Below are positions 1 to 9,820 of a DNA stretch of 64,000 bases, one piece after another. Numbering within the stretch: position 1 is the first letter of the stretch; every line of letters starts with the position of its first letter. The stretch is taken from positions 4,464,001-4,528,000 of the forward strand of contig JAUCEF010000017.1 of the NCBI GenBank assembly GCA_033558025.1, given 5' to 3'. This DNA is from Phytophthora sp. 'mugwort'. Lineage: Eukaryota > Oomycota > Peronosporomycetes > Peronosporales > Peronosporaceae. The position numbers and the translations under genes were made by a program. The notes beneath the pieces were generated by a model. It was not told the DNA's origin and made no database searches. It saw only the letters and a list, made by a program, of their open reading frames with translations.

Positions 1-2653
1 CTTGTATGTTGACGCAGTGCGATCGGATTGATCTTATCGGACACAATGATGAGCTTCCGTGCACGGTTCTCGGGCTTCTGCATCTCGTCCGGAATCTCAT
101 CCAGAAACGCGATCAGCTTTCCACCGCCCATGCAGAGCAACGTATTCAATTCCGTGATTGGTGGCATAGGTGGGAGAAAATCGCCGATCACATGAAAACA
201 GAAGTCTGCAAACAGCATCGTGCCAACATTTGAGCTATCAACCTGCGTGGGGATACAAACAGAACGCGTGCAAAGCGTTAAACTCAGAACTCGAGCTCGG
301 AAAATAAGGATGGACAAAATATAAAGCAGAATGAAGCCGTACGTCTCGTGAAGACAGCGCTAGGAGCTTTTCTCGTGTTAGTCGGGACCTCTTGACGGCG
401 TCGTCAATCCTTCTTCCCTTCCAATGACCATCGGCTTCATAACTCACTTCACTCACATAGCCACCATGGTCTGCACAAGCTAAAATACAAACAAAATGAA
501 CATAGACGCACACAAAATAATAGTCAGCGATCGCGTTACAACAATACCAATATACATATGGCACACCTACCTTGAAGCCACTCATCGCTCACAATCCAGC
601 GCCCTCCAACCAAAGCCTTAAGGTATTTCAGCGACCTGATCTTTACCCATCGACCAGATCTGTGGTCGCCCCCGAACAGTTTCCGCTTGCCACCTTTTTG
701 TCCCTGAGGCGAGGATTCCGAGTCAGAATCGTCCATCGAGGGATCCCCTCCGTCGGCTTCATCTCCGCTCACACATTGAACAATCAAGTGTGTCACGTCA
801 TTAGACCAATACCGAACAACCTCAGCTCCAAGTAGTTCAGCCCACTCGTCGATCTGCTGCATTCGATCCTCCTTGAACCCCGAACAGAGAAAAACCATTC
901 CCGAGTGTTTTCCGTTCGCTATCGGCTTTGCTTTGATTTTAATTTTCTTCATGTTTGCTGAGTGGGGTGAGGATCTCGTTTTAAAAGTCAGTAAATCCGG
1001 TGAAATCATCGTATCAGAAGGACGTCGACGTTGACGCTTCCTTGCAGCACGACTTGGTGTCGAGTCTGAAACTATATCCTCGGCGGGTCTTCGGATATAA
1101 AAGCCAGGCACGCGATTATCTTTGGGCCCAATCACAAACTTAACTGCATAGAAGCCGTCTCCGTGAACCTTCGTAATGCGCGCAGCTCCACCGAGTTTAT
1201 TAATGCCGACCCATTGTCGTTCAATTACATCCACCAAATCACCCACTTGAAACACTTCGACATTAGGCAAAACCTGCGCTTGGCTGTCAACAGTAAGTGA
1301 AGATGACGGTGTTGTCCTGCTACGATGTGGTAGCTTTCCATTGGGATCTGGCTCATTAGTGCCTCCCTTTGCGGTATCGAACCCTACATCCAGAGTGACT
1401 CCATTTCTTCTATCAGCCCGCCGCCTCTTGCGTGGCGTAGGTGTCTGATGTGTCAGTTTTCCCGCCTCCAGTTGCTTGTCATTTGTGGCTGAATCCATTG
1501 CGTCTAGATTGGTAGCAGACTGCCGCTGTGGTGGTATCTCGCGCTCCATTTCGACGACATCCAATTGGGTTTCAGGCACTACAACATCTACTGCATCTTC
1601 ATCTGCATCAGATTGCCGCCGTCGACGTGACATCGTTAGCTGCTGCTTTGGCTCGACTGCTTCCAGTTGAGTTTCAAGCACTTCACTCGCAACGTCTGGA
1701 TCCATCAGAATTGCATCGGTAACTGACCGTCGCCGTCGTGGAGCCAGCGTTTGTTGGTTCAGTTCTGTGGCTCCCAGTTGAGTTTCCTCCACGTCAACAT
1801 ACTTAGCGACACCGGACCGCCGCATCGCAGTGCCGCTCGAGTTCTTCGCCACGCCTGGCGACGAGACCTCAAAAAGCGCGGGCGACATCTGTGACGCTGC
1901 CACCTGCGAGTTCATCTCCTGGGTCAAGGCCCGTCTAGGCGACGCTCTCCTCACTGACGTCCTCACTGGTGTAATATCCTCCTCCTTCTTAATCTTCAGC
2001 CCGTTCTTCGGCTCCACGCTCCCTCCACCCATCCACATTTCCATCAACGTCGATGGTGGCGAGGGCGGACCCTTCTGCGAGTTGCGCTTCGCTTGTCGCG
2101 GAGACGCCCGTCGCGTTGGCGTCCTCCTTTCCGGCGTAGTAGCTTTGATCGCAGCAACTTTAGCAGCTGGTGCAGCAACTTTAACCTGCGTCGGGTCCTT
2201 CTTCAGCTCCGGTGGCGGCCGCTTCTTCTCCGTCGGCTTGGGCTTCTCCTTCTCCGTCTTAACTGGCCTATCAGAATCAGCTAAAGCCGGCTCCATCGCG
2301 GCAGGAGCGGAACAGAGCATCTCTGTGGCCCGCAGCAGTTCCTGCACCGTCGTGTCGTAGCGTAGACGCCGCTTTTTGGCCGGTGTCTTGCAGATGGGGC
2401 ACAATGCCTTGAGTTCCAGGGCTCGGTGGATGCATTCCTCACAGAAGCAGTGGTTGCAGGGCAAGGACACGGGGTTGTCGTAGGCGCAGAGGCAGATGGC
2501 GCACTGCAGCTGCGCCGAGAAGTTCTCCACGGCGCGCTCCAGCCGCTTGAGCGTCCACGGCGCCATCTCCGCCAGCCGCCTCGGTGTAGAGCGGCGGAAA
2601 TAGTCACTCCGCTGTATATGTCGCGCGAAGGTTGCGTATATGTGACGCAACAT
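1..2653 (-). CDS. BRCA1-like RING and BRCT protein (3' partial)
   Basis: Seen: the first exon (2653 down to 571) starts with a C3HC4 RING finger at residues 51-88 (Cys51, Cys54, Cys66, His68, Cys71, Cys74, Cys85, Cys88). A long Lys/Arg/Ser-rich linker follows, then a Tudor/agenet-like module at about 468-526 and the start of a BRCT repeat at about 585. A phase-1 donor GTAGGT at 570 joins an acceptor before 479. A second intron of about 75 bp (315 to 243, donor less certain) leads to an exon from 242 off the left edge, which reads as a second BRCT (motif LCMGGGKLI). Known: RING plus tandem BRCT defines BRCA1/BARD1-type nuclear E3 ubiquitin ligases of DNA double-strand break repair. Inference: a BRCA1-like protein with an added chromatin-reader module. 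Met30 (2566) is an alternative start just ahead of the RING. It is divergent from the chromodomain gene across about 90 bp. Confidence 0.8.
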
Positions 2654-2715
2654 TCATGATTGTTGCAGTTTGGCGGGTAAAAGTTGCAGCATGAAGAGTG
2701 CGTTGTGGAACAGTC

Positions 2716-2731
2716 TTTTCATTGCACTATT
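2716..2731 (+). promoter_or_regulatory. Possible oomycete initiator element
   Basis: TTTTCATTGCACTATT partly matches the oomycete initiator consensus (TCATTYYNCAWTTT), with two mismatches. It lies 13-28 bp before the Met codon at 2744. If real, transcription starts inside the upstream in-frame extension, which favours the 2744 start for the chromodomain gene. By-eye match only. Confidence 0.35.
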
Positions 2732-2743
2732 GGCATCGGAACA

Positions 2744-3847
2744 ATGTCGATGGACGAGACCTCGGTCCTGATGGACCGCGCGCTCGTGACCATGTGCCAG
2801 GACCTGCCCGAGGTGCTGGGGCTTTACAACACGGCGAAGGACCAGCTCTCACTGGCGGCTATACGCTCCGTACCGTTGCTGGAGCACGTGGGCCCGGACT
2901 CGCGCAAGCTGGTGCTGATTCGCGACTGGATGCGCGCGTTCGAGCCGGCGGAGGATCAGCCACTCACGTCGGCGATTAGCATGGACTCCTTGAAGGAGAC
3001 GGAGAGGCGCGAGCGCAAGGAGCGCGAGCGGCAGCTGCAGGAAGAGAAGCACGCGTTGTTGACGAGCGAGAGCGCGACTGAGAGCGAGGAGAGGATGAAG
3101 CGCAAAAGGCAGCGCAAGAAGGAGAGAATGGCGGCTAAAGAAAAGCATAGAGCCTCCAAAGAGAGCAGAGCAACCAGTTCTAAAGGTAAGGAGAAGGCGA
3201 TGGGGAAGAAGAAGATTACAGCTACGAATAAACAGAACAAGACGAGGACGGGAGGACGCAAACGCCACGTGCAACTCGACAGTGACGACGACGTGCTGTC
3301 GATAGAGGAATCAAGTAGTACCAGCGATGGCGAGTCGTCGTCTGAATCCTCGTCGTCCAGTGAGTCGGACAGCGATAGCCGAGCCAGCAAGAAAAAGAAG
3401 ACGTCGGGCAACTTGCCGTCTAAGGAGGTGGTGCTGTCTTCAGATGAAGACGAGGAGCCTAACGATATGTTCGACACGGATGACCCAGACGTATACGAAG
3501 TAGAAAAGATTATCAGGAAGAAGACGGGCGAGACCTATGGCGACCCGGATCTGTACGAGGTCAAGTGGGAAGGATACGATGAGACCACATGGGAGCCGGC
3601 GAGCAACATCTCGAAGGACCTCATCGATGAGTTTGAGGGCCAACCTGTGCGTGAAGACGTGTACGTAGTGGAAGAAATTGTCGATCGTCGTAGCAAGCGC
3701 GACCCCACCACGAGACTCAAGACGCACCAGTACAAGGTGAAGTGGGTCGGCTACGAGGATCTCACGTGGGAGCCCGCTGAGAATCTGCCGCACAATCTGC
3801 GGCGCAAGTTTGACCAGAAGTATGAGAATCGGAAGCGACGACGGTAA
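2744..3847 (+). CDS. Tandem chromodomain protein
   Basis: Seen: an uninterrupted reading frame of 367 residues from Met 2744. An in-frame ATG at 2684 would add 20 residues, but an initiator-like element lies between the two. The N-terminal 70 residues are a mostly helical unknown module. A long Lys/Glu/Arg-rich segment and an acidic Ser-rich segment follow. Two chromodomains close the protein (about residues 249-299 and 305-360), each with the Val-Lys-Trp core, Gly-Tyr, and Thr-Trp-Glu-Pro aromatic-cage motif. Known: chromodomains bind methylated histone H3 tails; paired ones occur in CHD remodelers and chloroplast cpSRP43. Inference: a nuclear histone-methylation reader. No chromo-shadow domain, ATPase or SET domain is visible, so it is neither a canonical HP1, CHD nor SUV39 protein. 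Confidence 0.85.
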   Translation: MSMDETSVLMDRALVTMCQDLPEVLGLYNTAKDQLSLAAIRSVPLLEHVGPDSRKLVLIRDWMRAFEPAEDQPLTSAISMDSLKETERRERKERERQLQEEKHALLTSESATESEERMKRKRQRKKERMAAKEKHRASKESRATSSKGKEKAMGKKKITATNKQNKTRTGGRKRHVQLDSDDDVLSIEESSSTSDGESSSESSSSSESDSDSRASKKKKTSGNLPSKEVVLSSDEDEEPNDMFDTDDPDVYEVEKIIRKKTGETYGDPDLYEVKWEGYDETTWEPASNISKDLIDEFEGQPVREDVYVVEEIVDRRSKRDPTTRLKTHQYKVKWVGYEDLTWEPAENLPHNLRRKFDQKYENRKRRR

Positions 3848-3849
3848 GT

Positions 3850-4241
3850 GAACAGCCGTAATGGCAATTAAGTCCGAGGAGTTTTGCGGCTCGGTAACAA
3901 AATAAGCTAACAGAGGTGGGAAGAGCGTCGTCAGTCCAGTTAGGAGTTATCTCAATACAAAGGGAGCTGTGCGATGCCATTGCGTTTGAACCATGGAGTT
4001 GAAGAGCATTTTTCAGACATAGCTACACTTGCTCTTATGTACAAGAACTTTTTGCCAGCTCATCTCTCTTTACAAGAACCATCTATCCGGGGGGCTTCCG
4101 CACAAAGAGAACGTTGCGAGCCAAAAGCGCGAGAAGCTGCGGCCGAAGTTGCGCGTCTATCTCGACTCCCAGCGCGACTGCACTCGTCTACAAAGTTCCA
4201 TCTTCCATATTGAACTCCAGTAACCCGTGTATTGTGTGACC
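3850..4241. other. Intergenic region, chromodomain gene to VPS8
   Basis: About 390 bp with the 3' end of the chromodomain gene and presumably the VPS8 promoter and leader. Short open frames near 3974-4223 show no recognisable protein. No RNA gene or repeat seen. Confidence 0.5.
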
Positions 4242-7200
4242 ATGAGCGGCGTGGAGAGTTTGTTATTGGAGAGCGATGAGGAGGACCTGGGGGAGCTGGA
4301 CCTCTCGGCCATCACGCTAGAGGACATTCTACGCGAGGAGGAGCTAGCCAGCAAGGAAGCTGAGGGCTCAGAGCCCCATAACGGCACCTCGGATGATGGA
4401 GACGACCTGTTCTTCTCGCCCGCCACCTTTACGCTCAACATTGAGCCCGGGCCGGGTATGGACGTGATCCCAGCGCCGAAACCCGTGCCCCCTGCTGCCA
4501 CCAAGACGGAGACGCACTTCCGGACGCCGCTGGAGATTGCAGAGGCCAGGGAGAAACAGCTACTGAGCTGTGTGGGCGTAGAGCTCATCTCCCCTTTGCA
4601 GGTAAAGCGTCGACTGCGTGCACATGCCCGATCCAAAGCTCTGAAGTCGAGACGAGAGGGACTTGTAGCCATGAAGAAGAACCAGAGGAAGAAGAAGATC
4701 GCAGAAGGGGCTGGGGCAGCTGCAGTCGCAGCGGAGAAGAAGTCTACAGGCGTGGTGAAGGTCGAGCCCATGGAGGCCATCAGTCGTCAGTTGAGGAAGA
4801 ATATTGAGTTCAAAGAGTATGGCCCAGGGTCACCCACTGTAGTGGCCATCCACTCCAAGTTCATTGCCATTGGTACGTCCAAGGGATTGGTTATTATCTT
4901 TGACCATTTCCAGAACATCCGACAGGTGCTAGGGAACACAAATGACGCAGATGGAGACGGACCAGTCACGGCTGTCGACGTCTCGCCCGGTAGTGACTAT
5001 TTGGTGTGTGGATATCAGAGTGGACGTATTGTCCTATGGGATATGATCAAGGGCACGTCTCTTAAAGCTGTATCGGATGCACATGAGAACCCCGTAGTGA
5101 GTCTACGCTTCCTGAAAGACCAAAAGCCCGTACTGGTCTCAGTAGACACGAATGGTCTTGTGAACAAGCTGAATTTCTCCAAGATGATGGGCATGGTGTT
5201 CGTTGTGGACGTGGATCCACTCTATGATGGCTCAGCGGGCAAAATCCTGTCGATTTCCGTACTGCCACAGTCTGCCGGGAATGCCAAGATTTCGTACCTT
5301 ACTGACCAATACTGTCTGGCTGCATTGAGCACAGAGACGGTGACGTTTCTCATTGCTATTGAACCGGAAGTGCGTGTGATTTACCGCTGGACACGACCAG
5401 ATGACATTGCGCCGGATGATCCCGTGCTCCCAACGTTGGCGTTTGCGTGGATTTCGTTTCCAGGAAGTTCTCGAGCTCTGGCGCCAGTTCTTGCACGTGG
5501 ATGGGGCAATCGTGTCCAGTTCTTGGAAGTTGTTTTCCCTGGTGGTAAGAATCATTCACATGCTCGCCATGGGTTCCCAACCTTTGATGAACACGATCAG
5601 GTGGAATCTTCAAGTGCTGTGATGGCTGTACAATGGTTGGGTGACCAGGTGGTGGTGTATCTCAACTCACATGATGAAATTTGTGTGTACGACGTCATGT
5701 CCCGTCAAGAACTGGAAATCGTTGATGTCTCGTCGCTGGAGCTGGTGTTTGCATCATATCGTGGCAAAAATGCGCGTAGTTTCTCGAATAGTTTCCGTGG
5801 CTGCTACAATATTTTGTACCTTTTGGGTCTCAAAGAGCTACAGACAGCGCGTGTATTGCCGTGGACACAACGGATTGATTTGCTGGTGGATGATGGCGAG
5901 TGGCTTGAGGCTCTCGCACTGGCTTTGGATCATTATGAGGGATTGAAAATTGCGGCGGCCGATCGTGCAGCACGAGACCGTTTCCCGCCTGTTTTCTTTC
6001 GAGACAAGCAGAATGATCAATGCCTTGTGGATATTCTACACATGTGTCAAACCAACCAGCGCACTGGTGAAAAGGAGGATGTATTTCGACATGAAGAGAG
6101 TGCTGATGAAGTCCGTTGGGTGTGTGGGGAGGTACCGTACCCGCCTGATATCGCTAAGAAGCTCGAAGATACACTTCAGAAGGCGCGCAGCGGTGAAGTA
6201 ACGAAGAACTTTGTGCCGATTAGTGTGGCTGAGCGCGTCGCTGATTTGCTCATGGAGTACGTTCGTCTGGCCATTGCTAACGCACCGGGTTCCATTGCTG
6301 CTGCAGGAGGCGAATTGAGCCTCAACAAAATCGGGATGAAGCTAGATTTGGCCAAGAGCCACTACCAGATGTTGGCAGGCGTTTGTATCGAGTTCTGCGC
6401 TCTAATTGGACGCACGGATCTTCTTTTTGGCGAGATTTACACACGATTCAAAGACGCGAAGAAGCTCAGTGTGTTTGTGGAGTTGCTCGAGCCGTATATT
6501 CTGTCGGAGAAGCTGCGCAATCTCTCTCCAGTGGCGATGGAGGAGTTTGTTCGTCACTTTAGTGCCCAAGGGAAGCTCTCTCAAGTGGAGCAGTGCTTGC
6601 TTCATTTAAACGTGGCTGAACTGGACCTAGATACGATTCTCAAGCTTTGTCATGACCACGAGCTGTACTCGGCTCTGATTTACATTTACAATGAAGGCTT
6701 GGACGACTATACTACGCCCATCGACGTGTTGTTAGAGGCTTGTTCCGACGCGAATGCATCCAAAGCGAAGCCAGTGTCGGAGCCAGCTCCTCGAGTTACT
6801 CGTGCGCCTTCTGGAAGCCGTGTGAACAGTTTGGCGTCAGCGTTTGGCGGCACGACTCGAACAGCCAGTTCGAAAATCTCAATTGCCAAGCCTGCCGCCT
6901 TATCAGCGAGCGAGAGAGCCGAAGAAGAAGCTCTCAGTGGTCCTCGACGCCGACGTTTGTTTGGATACAAGTTGCTGCTGTACATTTCGTATGCGTTGAG
7001 CGGTCGCACGTTCCCCAAACACGAACAGATCTCACCTCAGAAGCTGGGCAAGGTGCGTTCTCAGATCTGCTACCATTTATTCGAACAATCGGTCTCAGGC
7101 TCGTCGAACCCGCGTCCATATCCGCGACTTGAGACACTCATCGACTTGGATGCACGTGAGCTGTTTAATATCATGGGACGTATGTTTGATACGCCCAGTG

Positions 7201-9596
7201 TTGAGTTTGAAGGCGAAAAGAAGGATGAATCAGGGCGTCCGACAAGCCGATACGACTCGGCTCGTAATGCAGAAATGACCAAGTGTCCGAGTCGTCTGTC
7301 GATTGTGCTTTCGCTTGCTGAAGTCATTTTCGGCCCGAAGAGTCCGTTTAGTTCGGTGGAATATGCCCATTTCTTTATGTTTGAGGCTCGACTGCTTAGT
7401 GGAGGCTCGATCGAGCCACAGGAGTACGCTGATGCTCGTGCGGAAGCTATTGGAGACGCTGGCTCGGCTGACGGCGCTTCTATGATGGACTCGCTGATGA
7501 ACTTCCTGGCTCTTGGACCAGCGTCACTTCTTGCCAATGGCTCGTCGATAGTTTCAGCTGAAACGTCACAAGAAGAAGGCTTTGATAAGGCTGGCCGTGA
7601 GGCGATGCTTGTACGTCTGTTGACGAAGCTGAACAAGGCCACATACAACCATGAGGCTCTGCTGGTTAGTGTCATCAGAGAGAAGATGAACCGAGCTGCT
7701 GTGCTGCTGTATAAGGATCAGGACGACCTCACTCAGGCTATTGCCTCGTATCTGGCGGATGAAGATCATGAATACCAGATCAACGCCTTTACTTATATCC
7801 GTACGGAGACCGACAAGGCAGTGGATGGAGAAGAAATGGAACTGCGTGACAGTAACGGTGCTGAACCTACTCGTCGGCGTCGGAAGATTATTGAGGAGGC
7901 CGTACTCAGCCACGCCCCAGCGCTTATGAAGACAGACGGCTACGCGTTTGTGACGCTGATCTTGGGCCAGTTCCCACACTTGAACAACAAAATCATTCAG
8001 AAGTTCCTGTCTATGGGTAAGGAAGGCGCGGAGCTTGAGTTCTTGTACCTCAAGCAAGTGCTCATGGCCGCACCGACTACAAGTGGCAGCACTGCAAGTG
8101 ATGAGGCCGACGTTGTGAAGGATCTGCTGGAGCGCTCGAAGCTGCGCATTGCAGATGATCCTGCCGTTCAGGAACGTTTCGTGCGTCTTTTGTGCGAGTT
8201 TGAACCTGCCGGCGTCTTTCCATATCTTGAATCCCACGACAGCTACAAGGTCGATGCATGTCTGCGGCTCTGCAAGGAGTTCGCCATCACTGACGCTGAA
8301 GCGTATCTGCTCGAGCGCACGGGCGACGTCACTGGTGCACTGACACTTATTTTACAAAGTCTGGAGCAGAAACTCAAGATTCTCAAGCCAGCTTTGCGTG
8401 GATACAATGTGTCTTCATCGACGACCGGTGCTTCGGACATGCTATCGAATGCTACGGGTGGCTCCAATGGCTCCAATGGTGCTGGATCGTTGACCTCGAC
8501 ATCAAGACACCAGTCGTCTGACCGCATTATTGACAGCGTACAAGAGGGCAAGGATGCCATGAAGACGGTGGAGGTGGCTTTAACCATGTGTCAGCGTAAC
8601 TCGCTACGTAACCGCGATGAGCAGGCAGAAAAGCTTTGGTTTACGCTGCTGGATAAACTATTGCGTATCCAGAACTCGGTGAAGCGCAGTCTCAGCTCCA
8701 AGAGCTCGTCGACTCGTAACGTCCCCGTCACTCGGACTCACAGCAGCGGTGGAAACAGCGGACACGGGGCTATGACTGCATTCCAAGTTGCGCTGAATGA
8801 AATGATTCGTTTCATTCTCGAACGTATGGCGTCGTCGGTGTCACTTAAGTCGATTCTGTTCAAGATCACGAGCGAGCACGGTCGTGGCGCCTTTGGTGAC
8901 TTCCGACCTACGATCTTTGGTATGTTGGACACGTACAACTACGAACAGAATATCTACCAGACAGCGAACGCCCTTATCAGCGTAGATCTGTTTGATCAGA
9001 TCACGACGGTCAAGCGAGCCAAGTCTCGTTGTTACGCCCCACCTTCGAATGTCTGTGGCTATTGCCATGTTGCGCTGTCCAAGCCTCCGTTCGGTATGGG
9101 TCAATCGGGAGCTCCTGGTACGGAGAAATGGCACTTGCATACGTCGATGGTGCTCGTGATGTCTGGCCAAACCTTCCACGAGTCTTGTGGGAAAGCCTGG
9201 CAACAGGGCGTGGATATTAAGACGCCAGCGGCGCGCAGTAACCCTCCAGGAAAGTTGTCTCGGCAAATCAGCTCAGCTACTAGCATTGCTAGCGACGGAT
9301 TGGCTGGAGAGGATGAAGCAGGAAGCCGTCTTCAGCGCAAGCAGCCGAGTACAAGACGGTATTTGGCAAGATTAAAGACCCAGCGCCGTGCTTCGCGACG
9401 TCAAGTGTCACCTCATGTCGTGCTGGAAAGTCTCATTCGCGAGGATAATGGCCGCAATAAGTATCTGAAGAGCTCGCGTGCCGTATTCTCGCTGCGTCCA
9501 GACCCAGAGGTGGCTGCCAGTAAGGTCAAGAAGCGTTTGGGAACGCGAAAACCTGGTTCGCTTCCGGTAGCGCCTATCCAGAAGGGAGGCATTTAA
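4242..9596 (+). CDS. VPS8: VPS8-like CORVET subunit
   Basis: Seen: a single exon of 1784 residues from an ATG in good context (ACCATGAGC). The upstream in-frame extension has only a non-ATG start. Order: acidic N terminus; basic linker at about 115-165; WD40-like beta-propeller at about 190-560 (GTSKGLVIIFD and GYQSGRIVLWD strands); long alpha-solenoid with clathrin-heavy-chain-like repeats; near-terminal Cys/His zinc module at about 1600-1655 (CGYC, later HESCGKAW) resembling a degenerate RING; basic C-terminal tail. Known: Vps8 is the CORVET-specific subunit that binds Rab5-type GTPases and tethers early endosomes for vacuolar sorting. Domain order and length fit the family. Intronless despite more than 5 kb. 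Low-complexity Ser/Gly inserts sit near 880-910 and 1410-1430. Confidence 0.9.
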   Translation: MSGVESLLLESDEEDLGELDLSAITLEDILREEELASKEAEGSEPHNGTSDDGDDLFFSPATFTLNIEPGPGMDVIPAPKPVPPAATKTETHFRTPLEIAEAREKQLLSCVGVELISPLQVKRRLRAHARSKALKSRREGLVAMKKNQRKKKIAEGAGAAAVAAEKKSTGVVKVEPMEAISRQLRKNIEFKEYGPGSPTVVAIHSKFIAIGTSKGLVIIFDHFQNIRQVLGNTNDADGDGPVTAVDVSPGSDYLVCGYQSGRIVLWDMIKGTSLKAVSDAHENPVVSLRFLKDQKPVLVSVDTNGLVNKLNFSKMMGMVFVVDVDPLYDGSAGKILSISVLPQSAGNAKISYLTDQYCLAALSTETVTFLIAIEPEVRVIYRWTRPDDIAPDDPVLPTLAFAWISFPGSSRALAPVLARGWGNRVQFLEVVFPGGKNHSHARHGFPTFDEHDQVESSSAVMAVQWLGDQVVVYLNSHDEICVYDVMSRQELEIVDVSSLELVFASYRGKNARSFSNSFRGCYNILYLLGLKELQTARVLPWTQRIDLLVDDGEWLEALALALDHYEGLKIAAADRAARDRFPPVFFRDKQNDQCLVDILHMCQTNQRTGEKEDVFRHEESADEVRWVCGEVPYPPDIAKKLEDTLQKARSGEVTKNFVPISVAERVADLLMEYVRLAIANAPGSIAAAGGELSLNKIGMKLDLAKSHYQMLAGVCIEFCALIGRTDLLFGEIYTRFKDAKKLSVFVELLEPYILSEKLRNLSPVAMEEFVRHFSAQGKLSQVEQCLLHLNVAELDLDTILKLCHDHELYSALIYIYNEGLDDYTTPIDVLLEACSDANASKAKPVSEPAPRVTRAPSGSRVNSLASAFGGTTRTASSKISIAKPAALSASERAEEEALSGPRRRRLFGYKLLLYISYALSGRTFPKHEQISPQKLGKVRSQICYHLFEQSVSGSSNPRPYPRLETLIDLDARELFNIMGRMFDTPSVEFEGEKKDESGRPTSRYDSARNAEMTKCPSRLSIVLSLAEVIFGPKSPFSSVEYAHFFMFEARLLSGGSIEPQEYADARAEAIGDAGSADGASMMDSLMNFLALGPASLLANGSSIVSAETSQEEGFDKAGREAMLVRLLTKLNKATYNHEALLVSVIREKMNRAAVLLYKDQDDLTQAIASYLADEDHEYQINAFTYIRTETDKAVDGEEMELRDSNGAEPTRRRRKIIEEAVLSHAPALMKTDGYAFVTLILGQFPHLNNKIIQKFLSMGKEGAELEFLYLKQVLMAAPTTSGSTASDEADVVKDLLERSKLRIADDPAVQERFVRLLCEFEPAGVFPYLESHDSYKVDACLRLCKEFAITDAEAYLLERTGDVTGALTLILQSLEQKLKILKPALRGYNVSSSTTGASDMLSNATGGSNGSNGAGSLTSTSRHQSSDRIIDSVQEGKDAMKTVEVALTMCQRNSLRNRDEQAEKLWFTLLDKLLRIQNSVKRSLSSKSSSTRNVPVTRTHSSGGNSGHGAMTAFQVALNEMIRFILERMASSVSLKSILFKITSEHGRGAFGDFRPTIFGMLDTYNYEQNIYQTANALISVDLFDQITTVKRAKSRCYAPPSNVCGYCHVALSKPPFGMGQSGAPGTEKWHLHTSMVLVMSGQTFHESCGKAWQQGVDIKTPAARSNPPGKLSRQISSATSIASDGLAGEDEAGSRLQRKQPSTRRYLARLKTQRRASRRQVSPHVVLESLIREDNGRNKYLKSSRAVFSLRPDPEVAASKVKKRLGTRKPGSLPVAPIQKGGI

Positions 9597-9820
9597 GGCG
9601 GTATGTTGATAAGGAGACGGACTGACGAGAATGTGTTGAAACATTGTTGTGCATGTTTTAGGGGGTAAGAGAGAGAATGAAAATGGATCTGCGGACAGAG
9701 TTCGTGGATCAAATGTGTTTAGATTATTTGTGTTGCTACTGGAGAGCCGTCGGATCTGTTTCTCTGTTTTTATTCCCAGATCGACTCGACCATTGGGACT
9801 GGGGACACCCAGTGGGGATC

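Noticed and set aside
1830..2360. 176-codon open frame on the plus strand
   Set aside because: Antisense to the low-complexity part of the BRCA1-like gene; no family resemblance.
4157..4780. 207-codon open frame on the minus strand
   Set aside because: Antisense shadow of the acidic VPS8 N terminus; Ser/Arg/Phe composition only.
7070..7675. 201-codon open frame on the minus strand
   Set aside because: Antisense to VPS8 in the shadow frame; no recognisable protein.
7566..8237. 223-codon open frame on the minus strand
   Set aside because: Antisense to VPS8; no motif, no independent promoter space.
9677..9820. 48-residue N-terminal extension of the MORN protein
   Set aside because: Open and with ATGs, but lacks MORN pattern and fits leader sequence better; the start at 9821 has the better context.
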